Made by a program: the position numbers and the translations under genes. Below are positions 16,298 through 22,389 of a stretch of 28,389 bases of DNA, in pieces (within the stretch, counting starts at the first letter, position 1; every line of letters starts with the position of its first letter). The notes beneath the pieces were generated by a model. It worked only from the letters and a program-made list of their open reading frames with translations, was not told the origin of the DNA and did no database searches. The stretch comes from a virus. Location of the stretch: positions 1 through 28,389 of the IMG/VR virus record IMGVR_UViG_3300030329_001420; one strand, written 5' to 3'.

Positions 16298-16588
16298 TTA
16301 ATCAATATACATACTATTCTCCATTTCTTCAATTGAAGGCATTAATTTTGGCATACTGTCTGCATCAACAATTTCTTTGCCATTAAAAAATTTCATTCTA
16401 AGATTCGCAATATAATCACCCCTTTCTGCATTGTTAATTATGTGTGTCCAATTACTAAAGTTTCTCATATTATCAAAAAGTGCTGTTCTGTAACTGCCAC
16501 CTTCATCCTTGAAATAAATGTGAAACCATTTGCCACCATGTCTTGATCTATATTCTTTACCTATTTTTACAAATTCTAGTGTTCTCAT
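16298..16588 (-). CDS. Hypothetical early protein (96 aa)
   Basis: A 96-residue protein with several short strands at the start (LEFVKIGKEYRSRHGGKWFHIYFKDEGG) and a later RGDYIANLRMKFFNGKEIVDADS segment, possibly a small beta-barrel. No family is recognised. It begins a few bases after an A-rich leader downstream of the previous gene and ends 13 bases before the next ATG. Its place just before the possible recombination protein suggests a part in DNA metabolism. Confidence 0.6.
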   Translation of the reverse strand: MRTLEFVKIGKEYRSRHGGKWFHIYFKDEGGSYRTALFDNMRNFSNWTHIINNAERGDYIANLRMKFFNGKEIVDADSMPKLMPSIEEMENSMYID

Positions 16589-16598
16589 ATTCTATTTT

Positions 16599-16844
16599 TT
16601 AAGTTAGTAAATTTTTATAATACTGTTCTTCTTCTTCATTATATTCATGCACACCGATCACTTTAAAATTGGTGTCATTTTCATAAAGTGGTTCTAAAAA
16701 CAATGTCAATTGCTCATCTGTTCCTGTAAATTCAATACTGCCATATTTGAAATTGACATCTGAATATTCCAATCCATTTAACATTTGATCTTGTTCCATT
16801 GTGTGACAATAGCCCTTGCCACTAATTATATATTTTTTTTTCAT
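16599..16844 (-). CDS. Hypothetical early protein (81 aa)
   Basis: An acidic 81-residue protein ending in a Glu/Tyr-rich helix (EYNEEEEQYYKNLL). The first part alternates short strands. It overlaps the preceding gene in a four-base ATGA junction. No family is recognised. Small acidic early proteins of phages often bind host factors, but nothing specific is visible here. Confidence 0.6.
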   Translation of the reverse strand: MKKKYIISGKGYCHTMEQDQMLNGLEYSDVNFKYGSIEFTGTDEQLTLFLEPLYENDTNFKVIGVHEYNEEEEQYYKNLLT

Positions 16845-17044
16845 AATTCGTTAATATGTTCAATTGTTTTTTCTTTTATGAAATTAATTGTCTGTCTATC
16901 AAACCAAGACAGAATTTCAAAAGCACTAAATACCAATGTTACGTCTTCCCCTTCTTCGTTTTTCCCAGAAAGAAAAACCTCATTATTATCACAACTTAAA
17001 GTATTTAAATCGTGTATATGTGTAAAATTTATTTGTTTTCTCAT
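16841..17044 (-). CDS. Hypothetical early protein (67 aa)
   Basis: A 67-residue protein with strands in the first half (VFLSGKNEEGEDVTLVFSAFE) and a helix in the second (INFIKEKTIEHINEL). It overlaps the genes on both sides by four bases, in ATGA junctions. No family, signal peptide or metal site is seen. Confidence 0.6.
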   Translation of the reverse strand: MRKQINFTHIHDLNTLSCDNNEVFLSGKNEEGEDVTLVFSAFEILSWFDRQTINFIKEKTIEHINEL

Positions 17045-17259
17045 ATCTCAATAGGTTTACAGTGTTCCAAGCAATCAGAACACGTGTCGGTTAATAATAT
17101 ATTAGCTGAACAACAGTTTGAAACTATTTCTTTTTTCTCAAAAATCCAAGTAAAATCTAAACGACTGTTTATCATTTTGTATCCTGGATTGTGTGATTCA
17201 AACATAATAGCTTTTTTCATGCCTTCTGGCGTTGTAGTATTTATGTATTTAATATCCAT
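17041..17259 (-). CDS. Small protein with a Cys-rich zinc knuckle (72 aa)
   Basis: A 72-residue protein. The last third holds SNCCSANILLTDTCSDCLEHC, here quoted to the last Cys over 21 positions only in part: the five cysteines are CC, then CxxC, then C after three more residues. This CC...CxxCxxxC pattern occurs in small zinc-ribbon proteins of Bacteroidetes phages. Its ATG shares one base with the stop of the first early gene. The function is unknown. Confidence 0.6.
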   Translation of the reverse strand: MDIKYINTTTPEGMKKAIMFESHNPGYKMINSRLDFTWIFEKKEIVSNCCSANILLTDTCSDCLEHCKPIEI

Positions 17260-17462
17260 TATAATTTTTTTAATAAGTTATTAATTGATTTTAATTTTTG
17301 TTTTTGAATTTTAACACATTCATCAAACCACCTAATTTCCGAAATACTATCCGATCCATTAAGTTTATCAGTGAAAAATTTAAGTTTTTCTTGAATTTGT
17401 GTTTTGGATTGAGTCAAAGACTTTTTAACTATTTCTTGCTCAATAGAATTATCTATTTTCAT
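17259..17462 (-). CDS. First gene of the early block, coiled-coil protein (67 aa)
   Basis: A 67-residue, Lys-rich, all-helical protein with two Leu/Ile-spaced helices around a short WFDE turn, suggesting a helical hairpin or coiled coil. It is the first gene behind the promoter at 17493-17524, about 30 bases after the -7 element, so it should be among the earliest and most expressed genes. The leader before the ATG is A-rich (AAAAAATATAGAGAAA). No family is recognised. Confidence 0.6.
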   Translation of the reverse strand: MKIDNSIEQEIVKKSLTQSKTQIQEKLKFFTDKLNGSDSISEIRWFDECVKIQKQKLKSINNLLKKL

Positions 17463-17480
17463 TTTCTCTATATTTTTTGG

Positions 17481-17562
17481 TTATTAACACCACAAATATA
17501 TATAAAAAAAGCAATATGTGTCAAGTGTGAATTTTATGTATTATTAACAACTTTATTAACAA
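17481..17562 (-). repeat. Three TGTTAATAA repeats around the early promoter
   Basis: The minus-strand word TTGTTAATAA occurs at 17553-17562 and 17541-17550, spaced by 12 bases, and TGTTAATAA occurs again at 17481-17489. Two copies lie upstream of the -33 element and one just downstream of the -7 element. This placement suits binding sites for a regulator (phage or host) acting on the promoter. It could also be origin iterons. No repressor gene is evident. Confidence 0.45.
17493..17524 (-). promoter_or_regulatory. Bacteroidetes-type promoter of the early block
   Basis: The minus strand has TTG at 17524-17522 (in TTGACA) and TATATTTG at 17500-17493, separated by 21 bases. This fits the Bacteroidetes -33 TTG and -7 TAnnTTTG consensus. 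Transcription would start near 17487 and the first ATG is at 17462. It is the only perfect match I found in a gap, and it is in the largest gap of the genome. Confidence 0.7.
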
Positions 17563-17576
17563 AAAAGGGCAATAGA

Positions 17577-17639
17577 ATAGCACCTGCAAAAGAACTCATT
17601 GCAGATTGGTGATGAATAAAACCTGCTTACAGGTGCTAT
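17577..17639 (-). other. Structured non-coding segment with competing hairpins
   Basis: A perfect 10-base inverted repeat (ATAGCACCTG at one end, CAGGTGCTAT at the other) encloses 43 bases. Inside, on the minus strand, ACCTG-TAAG-CAGGT followed by TTTATT can form a small terminator-like hairpin that uses the same CACCTG arm, and TGCAA...TTGCA can form a second stem. The outer stem and the first inner hairpin exclude each other. It lies between the last late gene and the early promoter, so it may end late transcription or act as a switch, small RNA or origin element. Confidence 0.5.
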
Positions 17640-17774
17640 CTATTTTTTTAATTTTTTTACTAAGTCTTTAAAATCTTCTCTCATTGCTTTTATGTCATAA
17701 ACTTTTTTATTGTTTTTGTCATAAGTATAATAAGCACCGATTTTTAAATTCTCACTATATATATTCTTTGCCAT
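17640..17774 (-). CDS. Small hypothetical protein (44 aa)
   Basis: A 44-residue, Lys and Tyr rich protein: a short start, YYTYDKNNKKVYDIKAM, and a C-terminal helix. The ATG at 17774 follows 10 bases after the metallophosphoesterase stop, with an AT-rich leader. The inverted-repeat segment begins directly at its stop. I have seen similar short proteins in Bacteroidetes phages without known function. It is the last gene of the late direction before the control region. Confidence 0.5.
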   Translation of the reverse strand: MAKNIYSENLKIGAYYTYDKNNKKVYDIKAMREDFKDLVKKLKK

Positions 17775-17784
17775 AATTAATTAT

Positions 17785-18522
17785 TTATAACTCCATTAAC
17801 AATGTAATGGGTATTTTTCCAGATCTTAGCACGACACCACAACCAACTGCGGGTTTTTTCCCCGCCTTAGCGTATGCCATCGCATAGGTCTCATGATTTA
17901 TGCCGCATCCAACTTGCATACCAAATATACGAAAATTCATGCCAACGTAATTTTCAACATAACTTTGAGTGTGTAGGTGTCCTTGCACAGTGTTCATCAT
18001 ATCTGCACGACACTTTGTTCTCGCTGTTCCCCCTTCTCCATGTATATATTGAACACCATCTTTTTCATATCTTTCAACAAAGTTCCAACCTGGCACTTCT
18101 AAAACCTCTTTATATGATTTGATCCATTTGCTAGGTATTGAACTTGTTTGTGCCTTACGCATCACCATTCTGTCGTGGTTGCCAATGATGACAGTTGCTT
18201 TAGGAAACGCTTTATACCAACGTGCTATTCTCTGTATTGCATATTCCAATTCATCAGCACCACCCATTCCATCTGCGTTAGTTTCATGGTAACTAGCGTA
18301 ATGGTTATCGATCACATCACCAATAAAGACCACCTCGCTACAATCAAAATCATCATATTTTGATATGCAAAATTCTAAATATTTATCTAATGAAAATGGT
18401 TCGTGTAAATCTCCAATAACAAGAATGTTATTTGTGGAGTTGTTTTCAGATTGGCGTAATTCTTTTACTAAGTCATGCTCTGACTTTGTAAGTCTAAGTC
18501 TATATTCTTTTAATTGTTTTAT
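17785..18522 (-). CDS. Calcineurin-like metallophosphoesterase with no standard start codon
   Basis: About 245 residues with the full metallophosphoesterase set: GDLHEP (37-42), GDVID (68-72), GNHD (114-117), HGE (161-163) and GHLHT (181-185). The frame upstream of GDLHEP contains no ATG, GTG or TTG back to a TGA at 18540-18538. The first GTG, at 18333, lies behind motif I and would give a product without it. The best start is ATA at 18522-18520, which overlaps the holin stop as ATAA, whereas the preceding lysis genes meet at ATGA. One G to A change would produce this. An ATT at residue 33 is another option. Known family members hydrolyse phosphodiesters or nucleotides; the substrate is unknown. 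Confidence 0.75.
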   Translation of the reverse strand: MKQLKEYRLRLTKSEHDLVKELRQSENNSTNNILVIGDLHEPFSLDKYLEFCISKYDDFDCSEVVFIGDVIDNHYASYHETNADGMGGADELEYAIQRIARWYKAFPKATVIIGNHDRMVMRKAQTSSIPSKWIKSYKEVLEVPGWNFVERYEKDGVQYIHGEGGTARTKCRADMMNTVQGHLHTQSYVENYVGMNFRIFGMQVGCGINHETYAMAYAKAGKKPAVGCGVVLRSGKIPITLLMEL

Positions 18523-18899
18523 TTCTTTCTTATTTTTTCAATACTACGCCCACCAAAGTAAGCACCAATCACCGTAATTAAAACAAGCTGTAATAGGTCA
18601 ATCCAATTGCTTTTGACATCAAACTGAATGACACCACCTTCAATAAAAATTAGCAATACTGTTGATACAACTAAAAATGCTAATGTCAAAGGTCTAATGT
18701 TTGCAGGAAGCCAACCAGCTTTGTTATCAGATTCCCACCTTCTTGTAATTTGTTCTTCTGCTTTTGCTTTTGCTTCTAAGAACAATGCTTCAAATTTAAT
18801 TTTTAATTCCTTTTTTTCTTCGGTTGTGGTTGTTAAGTTATCAACCAAGTTATTCACATCAAGGTTTAAATTTCCAAATAATTTGTTTAAAAAATTCAT
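18519..18899 (-). CDS. Holin, 3TM family
   Basis: A 126-residue protein with a charged helical N-terminus (1-58, many Glu and Lys) and then membrane segments at about 69-88 (RPLTLAFLVVSTVLLIFIEGG) and 98-115 (WIDLLQLVLITVIGAYFGG), ending in KIRKK. The WLPANIRPLT junction and the YFGGRSIEK end are the signature of the gene-transfer-agent type 3TM holin family. It likely forms the lesion that releases the endolysin. It joins the endolysin gene by an ATGA overlap. Confidence 0.82.
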   Translation of the reverse strand: MNFLNKLFGNLNLDVNNLVDNLTTTTEEKKELKIKFEALFLEAKAKAEEQITRRWESDNKAGWLPANIRPLTLAFLVVSTVLLIFIEGGVIQFDVKSNWIDLLQLVLITVIGAYFGGRSIEKIRKK

Positions 18900-19360
18900 A
18901 GTGCTATATAGTTTCTTGTTATATCTGAATATTTTGTTTTCCCTTCGTCTTTATATGCTTTTAAAATTTGTTTTCTATTGTTCTTGTGACTATAAGACAC
19001 ATGAATCCATGAGTAATTAAATTCTTCAATTAGTTGATCAAATTCACAGTTTTGAATTATGGTGTCCATTAAAAGTTTATTATTCATTATTCCATCTCTG
19101 TGATACTGAATATCTACTGCTTCCCCTTTTGTATGCTGACTTGTTTTTTTTGATCCTATCGCCTTGCACAATTCTGGACTGCGATAACCAGACGTTATGC
19201 GAACTGCACCAATTATATCTCTGCATGGTTGCAATACATTTTCGCACAAATAAATTATATTTTTTATCTGTCTTTTACTTGGGGTATTGTCCAAGCCTAA
19301 ACGCCATGCTGTTGCAGAACGCGTAAACTCGGACAAATAAAAATTGCTTGTTAGCCTCAT
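18896..19360 (-). CDS. Endolysin, M15 family peptidase
   Basis: A 154-residue zinc peptidase that cleaves peptidoglycan stem peptides. RITSGYRSPELCKAIGS (55-70) leads to SQHTKGEAVDI (75-84), giving zinc ligands His 76 and Asp 83, and WIHVSY supplies His 120. This is the Peptidase_M15_3 pattern and usual phage length. There is no signal peptide, so it needs the neighbouring holin to reach the wall. The start at 19360 overlaps the stop of the thioredoxin-fold gene as ATGA. Confidence 0.9.
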   Translation of the reverse strand: MRLTSNFYLSEFTRSATAWRLGLDNTPSKRQIKNIIYLCENVLQPCRDIIGAVRITSGYRSPELCKAIGSKKTSQHTKGEAVDIQYHRDGIMNNKLLMDTIIQNCEFDQLIEEFNYSWIHVSYSHKNNRKQILKAYKDEGKTKYSDITRNYIAL

Positions 19361-19707
19361 TCAAATTTCTTTAAATATATTTTGTCTATTTCCTTTTGGA
19401 CTTCTTTGTCTTTTACTTCAAGTTGCATCATTATATTTGCAACAAACCTCACAACTTCAAAACCTTCATCAAAAATTATAATTGTTGGAACTGAAACAAT
19501 TTTATATTTTTCTTTTAATTTTGGTTCATGGCAAATAATAACATTTTGTGTTTTGCAATCTTTTAAATTGCTCACGTCATAATCATTTGATTTATTCCAT
19601 TCACTATTAAAGTGCATAACCTCAACCTGTCCACAACACATGCCAGAAACAAAAAACAACACCCCAATTAGAATCAAAATTAAATTTGCTGTTTTCATCT
19701 TATTCAT
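19357..19707 (-). CDS. Secreted thioredoxin-fold protein without active-site cysteines
   Basis: A 116-residue protein. An N-terminal hydrophobic signal segment (9-22) ends in GMCCGQ, where cleavage near Gln 27 or lipid attachment at a Cys is possible. The mature part fits a small thioredoxin fold: strand VEVMHFNSEW, then helix and strand, and IVSVPTIIIF with the cis-proline at 74. The WCxxC site is replaced by WNKSN (37-41), so no thiol redox activity of the usual kind is expected. Two other Cys (51 and 59) could form a disulfide. It lies in the lysis cassette between a membrane coiled-coil protein and the endolysin. ATG at 19698 is an alternative start. Confidence 0.65.
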   Translation of the reverse strand: MNKMKTANLILILIGVLFFVSGMCCGQVEVMHFNSEWNKSNDYDVSNLKDCKTQNVIICHEPKLKEKYKIVSVPTIIIFDEGFEVVRFVANIMMQLEVKDKEVQKEIDKIYLKKFE

Positions 19708-19981
19708 TTAATTTATAGATTCTTTCATCAATGATATTTAATTTACTTTCAATAGCATCCAATTTGTCACTGTTAGACATTATGGTTGTTCTCACCAATT
19801 CATCTTTTAATTGATACTCAGTTGAAGAAACCCAATTTCCATTTTCTAGTGCTTTTTTATTTTCTTCAATATCAGCTTTTAAAGTAAAATATGTGCCAGA
19901 AACAGAAATTGCCATTGTCACAATCAAACCGATTGTTTTTAGGTCAATATTGACTGCTGTATTTTCATTTATGGTTTTCAT
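19700..19981 (-). CDS. Membrane protein with C-terminal coiled coil (93 aa)
   Basis: A 93-residue protein with one membrane segment (about 15-32, LKTIGLIVTMAISVSGTYF) followed by a charged helix to the end, with heptad-like Leu and Ile. I prefer ATG at 19981, which forms an ATGA overlap with the preceding stop, over a GTG at 19990. The build resembles an inner-membrane spanin (Rz-like) or a holin partner. Similar proteins stand in the lysis region of many Bacteroidetes phages. No outer-membrane spanin lipoprotein is clear, unless the thioredoxin-fold protein after it fills that place. Confidence 0.6.
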   Translation of the reverse strand: MKTINENTAVNIDLKTIGLIVTMAISVSGTYFTLKADIEENKKALENGNWVSSTEYQLKDELVRTTIMSNSDKLDAIESKLNIIDERIYKLNE

Positions 19982-20175
19982 TTTTTGCACCCTTTGTCAT
20001 TTTTACACGCCTTGTCTGCTATTCCTTGTGATATTATAAGTGCTAAAGCAATCATAACAACATTGTTAATTTCTTGGTCATTGATTCCAAATGAATCGCT
20101 AAAGAACAAAACAAATAATGTTCCCAGAGCATACCAAAATTTTCTTGATTCAATAATTCTTTTTAAAGTTTCCAT
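19978..20175 (-). CDS. Small two-segment membrane protein, holin-like (65 aa)
   Basis: A 65-residue protein with hydrophobic segments at about 13-27 (FWYALGTLFVLFFS) and 39-54 (VVMIALALIISQGI), and a Lys-rich C-terminal tail with two Cys. Size, two segments and basic tail fit a class II type holin or antiholin, and lysis genes follow directly. As a 3TM holin is also present, this one may be a second holin or a regulator of it. Confidence 0.6.
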   Translation of the reverse strand: METLKRIIESRKFWYALGTLFVLFFSDSFGINDQEINNVVMIALALIISQGIADKACKNDKGCKK

Positions 20176-20179
20176 ATGT

Positions 20180-21199
20180 TTATATTATTATATAGTTAAT
20201 ACCTAGATTTATATTGTAATTTTCTCTATCAAAATACCTTAGATATTCTAATTGAGTATATATTGACAATGTTTTGGTTAATTTTAAATTTCCGATTATA
20301 CCAAAATCAAAGTCATTTGTTGTTGATCCATATTCTGTTATTTTTTCACTTATAAAAAAGTAGTTACCATAAGCCAAAACAAAGAAGTTGTTTAAATACT
20401 TATAATAAGACAAGCCAACCACACCAGAAAGTGTATATTGATTACCTATCTCTGCCAACTTATCTCTGTTATATCTTGCAGGAATTGTTGCATAATACTG
20501 TTGAAACTGTGCTGTGTTCTGTGCAACCACACTATCACCAAATAACCATCTAAAGAACGATTGTTCTAACCTATCTAAATGACCATTTTCGTTTGTGTCA
20601 ATAAAATAAAATTCTTTATTATATCCAAGTTGGTTTGCAACATCCTCAAAATCATTGTAATTTGGAAAGTCACGTTTAAAGACATCTAAGCCATATACGG
20701 GGTGATACCTCACAACACTACCAAAAGTGCCTCTAAAGCCACCTAAATCAGCTTTTAAGCGTAAATCTAGTGCTTTGTATTGTAGGTCAATATAACCATT
20801 GTTTGATGATTCTATTTTTATAGTGGTGAATTTGCCAATATATCTAAGCCAGATATTGTGGTTTTCATATTCCCTGCCAAACTGTTTTATCTTTTCATAT
20901 TGCAATAAATACTCAAAGTTATCAACAGGTGATCTAAATATACTAGCATTTTTTTCTGTTCCGTCATAATAAAATTTGGGTTTCTTTTCAAACTTAAATC
21001 GTGACAGTTTTTTAACACCTATAAAATACCGATAATTTGCACCGTCATCTGGTGTTGTTTCCATTAACTGATTATTAACATATTGATATGTTTCTATTGG
21101 TGCAATTGTAGAATTTAAAGACATTCCACCATAAATAGTTGAATATTTATAAAATTGACCAAGAGTCAAAAATGGTATAAATAACAAATACTTTAACAT
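20180..21199 (-). CDS. Secreted, probable outer-membrane protein with EF-hand loop
   Basis: A 339-residue protein with an N-terminal signal-like segment (MLKYLLFIPFLTLGQ), ending in the L-G-Q pattern common for Bacteroidetes signal peptides. The rest is rich in Tyr, Phe and alternating strands, and the C-terminus (about 250-339) has repeated amphipathic strands ending in INLGINYIII, as in outer-membrane barrels. DTNENGHLDRLE at 201-212 is a perfect EF-hand calcium loop (Asp 201, Asn 203, Asn 205, His 207, Asp 209, Glu 212). I recall related proteins in marine Bacteroidetes phages, of unknown function. It could alter the host surface (superinfection exclusion) or aid release. A virion role is less likely because of the signal peptide. 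Confidence 0.6.
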   Translation of the reverse strand: MLKYLLFIPFLTLGQFYKYSTIYGGMSLNSTIAPIETYQYVNNQLMETTPDDGANYRYFIGVKKLSRFKFEKKPKFYYDGTEKNASIFRSPVDNFEYLLQYEKIKQFGREYENHNIWLRYIGKFTTIKIESSNNGYIDLQYKALDLRLKADLGGFRGTFGSVVRYHPVYGLDVFKRDFPNYNDFEDVANQLGYNKEFYFIDTNENGHLDRLEQSFFRWLFGDSVVAQNTAQFQQYYATIPARYNRDKLAEIGNQYTLSGVVGLSYYKYLNNFFVLAYGNYFFISEKITEYGSTTNDFDFGIIGNLKLTKTLSIYTQLEYLRYFDRENYNINLGINYIII

Positions 21200-21732
21200 T
21201 ATGATAATTTTACTATTTGATATGTAACATAGACATTCATTGTTAAGTCAGTTGATGAAAAATTTGCATCACTAAAAAGTAACAATGGTAAATCATCTGG
21301 TGCTGCACCTGCTGTTGGATTTGTTGTTGCTGTATAATCAACCATATATACAAAATCTGATGTTATACTACGCATCACCCTTTGTTTTTGTTTCCAATAA
21401 TAATTGACATCTAAAGCAAAACCAACTAAGCAAGTGACGTTGCCAGACTCGGTGTCTGATCCGTAGTCGCAGTGCAGTTGAACACTAAGTGGTAAAATCA
21501 TATATCCACTACCTGGTGCTGACACTATTGTTTTAGCTGCTGAACTCAACGACCTTAACTCTGCGTTTGATACAGAAATCTTATCTGTTTGAATAACAAA
21601 TTTGCTGTCTAGCTTTTTTGACGTTCCTGCACTACTGCCCGTCGTATCTGAAACGTCCACAATCATATATAAATCGCCTGTTCCTGTGTGGTTAGTTAAT
21701 GCACTTTTGTCGGTTAGTCTTTGATTTGCCAT
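21199..21732 (-). CDS. Structural protein, possible decoration or fiber-like (177 aa)
   Basis: A 177-residue protein. The first 50 residues (RLTDKSALTNHTGTGDLYMIVDVSDTT and then AGTSKKLDSKFVIQT in outline) match the N-terminal attachment pattern seen in virion surface proteins of Bacteroidetes phages. The remainder is beta-rich with Thr and Ser, fitting a small jelly-roll or sandwich domain. It lies after the connector gene and shares one base with the barrel-like gene. It may be a head or neck decoration or a short fiber; the sequence does not tell which. Confidence 0.55.
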   Translation of the reverse strand: MANQRLTDKSALTNHTGTGDLYMIVDVSDTTGSSAGTSKKLDSKFVIQTDKISVSNAELRSLSSAAKTIVSAPGSGYMILPLSVQLHCDYGSDTESGNVTCLVGFALDVNYYWKQKQRVMRSITSDFVYMVDYTATTNPTAGAAPDDLPLLLFSDANFSSTDLTMNVYVTYQIVKLS

Positions 21733-21808
21733 TGCTTAGTTTTTTAATATATTTTTTTAATTTCTTAAAATTTCCTACTGAAAATTTCGTTTTATATTTA
21801 CCTCTCAT
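21692..21808 (-). CDS. Possible small basic peptide (38 aa)
   Basis: The ATG at 21808 follows directly on the TAA of the connector gene, and 38 codons run to a TAA at 21692, overlapping the next gene by 41 bases. The product is very basic, with NFKKLKKYIKKLSNGKSK. The gap of 76 bases it fills would otherwise be empty, which is unusual in this genome. There is no clear ribosome-binding region beyond coupling to the connector stop. It may also be just leader DNA. Confidence 0.35.
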   Translation of the reverse strand: MRGKYKTKFSVGNFKKLKKYIKKLSNGKSKTNRQKCIN

Positions 21809-22378
21809 TTAGCATACGTTTTTTACACCAATATAAGAAAGCAACTGTCTAAGTTCTCTATCATTTATATTAGATTCCATATTGATACCACTGTAATAAT
21901 TTCGTGTTGTTGGTTGCATATCTGCACCACTGTTTGATGAGTATTCTGGGAAAGAATCTGTGTTATTGATAAGGTAATCAATCATTCGTTGTCTGTAAAA
22001 TTCTGCCATGTCCAAAGCTGTATCAACAAGTGGTTGCATTTGATCTTCACTCACTGCACTGCCTTGCTCATTGTTCATTTGCACTAGACTGTGATTTGTT
22101 GCTCTAACTCGAAGCACAGGATATAGTGTAGCCAAAGTAAATTGACACAAACACTTTTGCACATGATCTTTTAACAGGGTTAGATAAACCCCAGAAGGTG
22201 TTCCTGCTATTTCTGTTTTTAGTTTTTCAAACAGATCAGTTCCAAGAACAGGCAGAATATATCTGTCCTGTGCCATTAAAATAACAGGATGTATTAAGTT
22301 TTCATCAATAGATTGTGAAATCGTTGTGTTTTGTTTTAGTGTGTCTGCACTAATTAAAAGTGTATGTGTTACTGCCAT
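21809..22378 (-). CDS. Head-tail connector, DUF6712-like
   Basis: A 189-residue, mostly helical protein. The pattern HPVILMAQDRYILPVLGTDLFEKL (in part, 30-53), a middle helix LCQFTLATLYPVL, and AEFYRQRMIDYLINN followed by FPEYSSN is typical of the DUF6712 family, which I take as a gp6/gp15-type adaptor below the portal. It follows the portal gene by 12 bases, the normal place. The assignment is from pattern and neighbours. Confidence 0.65.
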   Translation of the reverse strand: MAVTHTLLISADTLKQNTTISQSIDENLIHPVILMAQDRYILPVLGTDLFEKLKTEIAGTPSGVYLTLLKDHVQKCLCQFTLATLYPVLRVRATNHSLVQMNNEQGSAVSEDQMQPLVDTALDMAEFYRQRMIDYLINNTDSFPEYSSNSGADMQPTTRNYYSGINMESNINDRELRQLLSYIGVKNVC

Positions 22379-22389
22379 ATTTTTTTATT

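Noticed and set aside
17577-17639. tRNA gene suggested by the paired ends AGCACCT and AGGTGCT
   Set aside because: The segment is only 63 bases, has no TTCRA-type T loop and no anticodon arm of proper size on either strand.
17577-17639. Attachment site of a temperate phage
   Set aside because: There is no integrase or excisionase gene in the complete genome, and the structure is an inverted, not a direct, repeat.
17785-18333. Metallophosphoesterase starting at GTG 18333
   Set aside because: This would leave out the GDLHEP motif, which is present in frame upstream and is needed for metal binding.
19700-19990. GTG start at 19990 for the 93-residue membrane protein
   Set aside because: ATG at 19981 forms the ATGA overlap used by the neighbouring genes.
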